Shown here piece by piece: positions 61,901 through 64,000 of a stretch of 64,000 bases of DNA. The stretch comes from Streptomyces sp. NBC_00249. GTDB taxonomy: Bacteria; Actinomycetota; Actinomycetes; Streptomycetales; Streptomycetaceae. How positions within the stretch are numbered: position 1 is the first letter of the stretch; each line of letters starts with the position of its first letter. A program made the position numbers and the translations under genes. Under the pieces are notes generated by a model. It did not search any database. It saw only the letters and a list, made by a program, of their open reading frames with translations, and was not told the DNA's origin. The stretch lies in contig NZ_JAPEMV010000003.1 in NCBI RefSeq assembly GCF_026342355.1, positions 744,001 to 808,000 on the forward strand. The letters are read 5' to 3'.

Positions 61901-63163
61901 TTGCCGCACACAGATGTACTCCGTCCTGCCCGCGTCCTCGTGGTCGAACCCGCCTCCTCCGGGGGCGCCACCCTGATCGGCGTCGCGGCCGAGATGGGAC
62001 TGCGGGTCGTCGTCGCCACCGCAGACTCCGGCGACCGCCGGCTCTCCGACGCCGTACGCGCGGCGGCCGACTCGGTGCTGACGGTGGAGACCAACGACCA
62101 GGCCGCCCTCGAAGCGGCCGTGCTCGAACTGCACCGGGCCGAGCCGTTCGAGGCGGTGCTGCCGGGCTCCGACATCTATGTGACGGCGACCGCGCGCGTC
62201 GCCGCGGCACTGGACCTGCCCGGCCTGCCCGTGGCGACCGTCGACCGGGTCCGGGACAAGAGCGTCATGCGGGCCGCAGTGGCGGAGGCCGGGCTGCGCA
62301 CCCCGCGCTTCGCCCAGGCGACCACCGACGCCGAACTGCGCGCCGCGGCCGAACGGGTCGGCTTCCCCTGCGTGCTGAAGCCGGTCGCCTGCTCCGGCAG
62401 CATCCACGTCAGCCGCGCCGACGACCTCGACCAGCTCACCGCCGCGTTCCAGCGGCTCGTGACCGACCCGGAGCCCGACATGGGCAAGCTGCACGAGCAC
62501 CGGGTGCTCGTCGAAGAGTACGTCCAGGGCCCCGAGTTCAGTGCTGACGGCTACGTTCTGGAGAGCGGCGAGGTCATCGTCGTCGCCCTCAGCCGCACGC
62601 TGCTCGGCCCCGAGCCCGACTTCGTGGAGCTGGGTCACCTCACCCCGGCCCTCGTCGACGACACCACCCTGAAGAGCGTCGAGGCGTACGTCGGCGACGT
62701 CGTCCGCGCCGTCGGCATCACCAGCGGCCCCTTCCACTGCGAACTGCGCCTGGCCGCCGACGGTCCGGTGCTCATCGAGATCGGCGCCCGGCTGCCGGGC
62801 GACCGGATCGTGGAGCTGCTGCGGCTCGTGACCGGCGTCAGCCTGCCCAGGGTGGCCGTCGCCACCGCGCTCGGAGTCGGCCTGGAGACGGCCGGCGCCT
62901 TCGCGCGGCCGCAGGCCGAGAGCGCCGGCATCCGCTTCTTCTCCGCCGCGGGCCGCTCCTCGTACCAGGAGCTCACCGGGTGGCCCGAGCTGGAAGCACT
63001 GCCGGAAGTCACCGAGACCGCCGTGTACTTCGCGCCGGGTGAGACCATCCCGGGCGTCGAGGACTGCCGCTCGCGCCTCGGCCACGCCCTGTTCACCGCC
63101 GACTCGCCGCAGGGTGCCCTCGACCGCTGGCAGGCGCTCGGCGACCTCGTCGTCCCGGCCTGA
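61901..63163 (+). CDS. ATP-grasp ligase
   Basis: A 420-residue ATP-grasp enzyme starting at TTG 61901, with GGGGGAT upstream. After an N-terminal Rossmann-like domain (ARVLVVEPASSGGATLIGVA), the ATP-grasp core shows FPCVLKPVACSGSIHVS (ATP-binding lysine and glycine loop), VLVEEYVQGPEFSADG and the Mg-binding LIEIGARLPGD. It would join a carboxylate to an amine via an acyl phosphate. It is 16 bases upstream of an amino-acid N-monooxygenase gene, so the pair probably acts in one pathway building a hydroxamate or N-oxidised amino-acid product. Confidence 0.9.
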   Translation: MPHTDVLRPARVLVVEPASSGGATLIGVAAEMGLRVVVATADSGDRRLSDAVRAAADSVLTVETNDQAALEAAVLELHRAEPFEAVLPGSDIYVTATARVAAALDLPGLPVATVDRVRDKSVMRAAVAEAGLRTPRFAQATTDAELRAAAERVGFPCVLKPVACSGSIHVSRADDLDQLTAAFQRLVTDPEPDMGKLHEHRVLVEEYVQGPEFSADGYVLESGEVIVVALSRTLLGPEPDFVELGHLTPALVDDTTLKSVEAYVGDVVRAVGITSGPFHCELRLAADGPVLIEIGARLPGDRIVELLRLVTGVSLPRVAVATALGVGLETAGAFARPQAESAGIRFFSAAGRSSYQELTGWPELEALPEVTETAVYFAPGETIPGVEDCRSRLGHALFTADSPQGALDRWQALGDLVVPA

Positions 63164-63179
63164 CCTGGCGGATCCCACC

Positions 63180-64000
63180 ATGAACGCACACATAATTGAC
63201 TACGTGGCCGTCGGCATCGGCCCCGCAAACATGAGCCTCGCCGCCCTCGCGCATCCGGTCGAAGGGCTGCGCGGCGCCCACCTGGAACGCCGTGAGAGCT
63301 TCGCCTGGCACCCCGGACTTCTGCTGCCCGAGGCCACCCTCCAGGTCTCGCTGCTCAAGGACCTGGTGACGCTGGTAGACCCGACCAGTCCCTTCTCGTT
63401 CCTGTCGTTCCTCGCGAGTGAGGGCCGGCTCTACCGGTTCCTGGCCGCGGACTTCCCGGCCGTCCTGCGCGCCGAGTTCAACCAGTACCTCCAGTGGGTC
63501 GCCGGGCGGCTGCCGAGCCTGACCTTCGGGGCGGACGTACGCAGTGTGGACTTCCACGACGGGGCCTTCCACCTCCGTACCGGCGAGCACGATGTGACGG
63601 CACGTCATCTCGTGCTCGGCACGGGGCTCACCCCGTCCGTTCCCGAGCCGTTCCGCCCCTTCCTCGGCCCCACCGTCTTCCACTCCGGGGAGTTCCTGCT
63701 GCGGGCCCCCGAGGTGACCGGACGGCGGGTCGTCGTGGTCGGCGGCGGCCAGAGCGGCGCGGAGATCGTGCGCCACCTGGCGGCCGACGCGGCTCCCGAG
63801 AGCATCACCTGGGTCAGCCGGCGCTCGTCGTTCCTGCCGATGGACGACTCGCCGTTCGCCAACGACCTCTACACGCCCGACTACGTACGCCGCTTCCACG
63901 CGCTGCCCGCCGACCACAAGGCCCGGCTCCTGGAGCGGCAGAAGTACACCAGTGACGGCATCGACCTCCAAGTCCTGCAGGACATCTACCGGTTGAGCTA
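63180..64000 (+). CDS. Lysine/ornithine N-monooxygenase family (SidA/IucD-like), 3' end outside window
   Basis: The first 273 residues of a flavin N-monooxygenase; no stop codon occurs before base 64000. The FAD motif is VAVGIGPANMSLAAL near residue 9, the substrate-region motif is LLLPEATLQVSLLKDLVTLV, and the NADPH motif is RVVVVGGGQSGAEIV near residue 183. DDSPFANDLYTPDYVRRF follows, typical of the family. These enzymes hydroxylate the side-chain amine of ornithine, lysine or a diamine in hydroxamate siderophore or N-N-bond-containing product pathways. ATG 63180 is shortly after the ATP-grasp stop. Confidence 0.92.
   Translation, partial: MNAHIIDYVAVGIGPANMSLAALAHPVEGLRGAHLERRESFAWHPGLLLPEATLQVSLLKDLVTLVDPTSPFSFLSFLASEGRLYRFLAADFPAVLRAEFNQYLQWVAGRLPSLTFGADVRSVDFHDGAFHLRTGEHDVTARHLVLGTGLTPSVPEPFRPFLGPTVFHSGEFLLRAPEVTGRRVVVVGGGQSGAEIVRHLAADAAPESITWVSRRSSFLPMDDSPFANDLYTPDYVRRFHALPADHKARLLERQKYTSDGIDLQVLQDIYRLS

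Noticed and set aside
61746..61905. Hydrophobic minus-strand frame (VIAILIVIVIFLAG) at the GATC repeats
   Set aside because: The hydrophobic run is just the translation of the GATC hexamer array; no ribosome-binding site or conserved start.

Overview
The window is high-GC DNA from an actinomycete, very probably a Streptomyces. The signs are third-codon-position GC bias in every gene, frequent GTG and TTG starts, several genes with a -10 box placed for leaderless transcription, a conservon (cvn) operon, MmyB-type XRE regulators, LCP and M9 collagenase exoproteins, and Streptomyces-style IS relics. Most of it reads as accessory or chromosome-arm content: short operons with paired regulators, many secreted or membrane proteins, and a high density of broken genes.

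Layout. 0-8.4 kb: a CopD-like membrane protein cut by the window edge, a DinB-like protein, a MocR regulator divergent from a DJ-1/PfpI protein, an alpha/beta hydrolase, an XRE regulator divergent from a DHA2-type MFS exporter, and an LCP cell-wall ligase. 8.5-15.8 kb: a five-gene minus-strand operon that oxidises choline to glycine betaine (BetB, BetA) and imports betaine or choline (ATPase, fused double permease, lipoprotein binding protein). 16-19.6 kb: a dienelactone-hydrolase-like protein lacking its nucleophile, a NarL-type two-component pair, a small membrane protein and an initiator tRNA-Met. 19.7-24.3 kb: poorly characterised proteins plus a 5'-truncated TetR gene. 24.6-28.3 kb: a complete cvnABCD operon. 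28.4-32.6 kb: a secreted M9 collagenase divergent from an acyl-AMP ligase. 32.6-38 kb: a kinase/WD40 relic, hypothetical proteins, a serpin lacking its C-terminal strands and small secreted or membrane proteins. 38-42 kb: two GlxA-type AraC regulators (one with an MBL hydrolase), an HD-domain protein and the first copy of a 165-bp MITE. 42-47.6 kb: a secreted Gly-rich/RTX-repeat protein, an ArsR-like regulator/MFS operon with a perfect 24-bp operator, and an Imm49-type immunity protein without a visible toxin. 47.8-53 kb: fused hydrolase/SDR relics, the second MITE copy, a LuxR regulator whose stop codon lies in that MITE, an FAD protein and a histidine-kinase relic. 53.3-56.7 kb: a RelE/ParE toxin-antitoxin pair, an endonuclease/exonuclease/phosphatase protein and a NADAR protein. 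56.8-61.7 kb: an IS graveyard (IS5-type and other transposase relics, two IS-associated HTH relics, a truncated pseudouridine synthase) around an intact serine hydrolase. 61.8-64 kb: the start of an operon with an ATP-grasp enzyme and an amino-acid N-monooxygenase, cut by the window end, which looks like the edge of a siderophore or other natural-product locus.

Regulation is readable at several places as inverted repeats next to regulator genes: MocR/DJ-1, XRE/MFS, the bet operon, the collagenase and ArsR/MFS. The clearest genome-dynamics signal is the pair of 96% identical MITEs, both of which end in CTAG and supply a stop codon to the adjoining reading frame.
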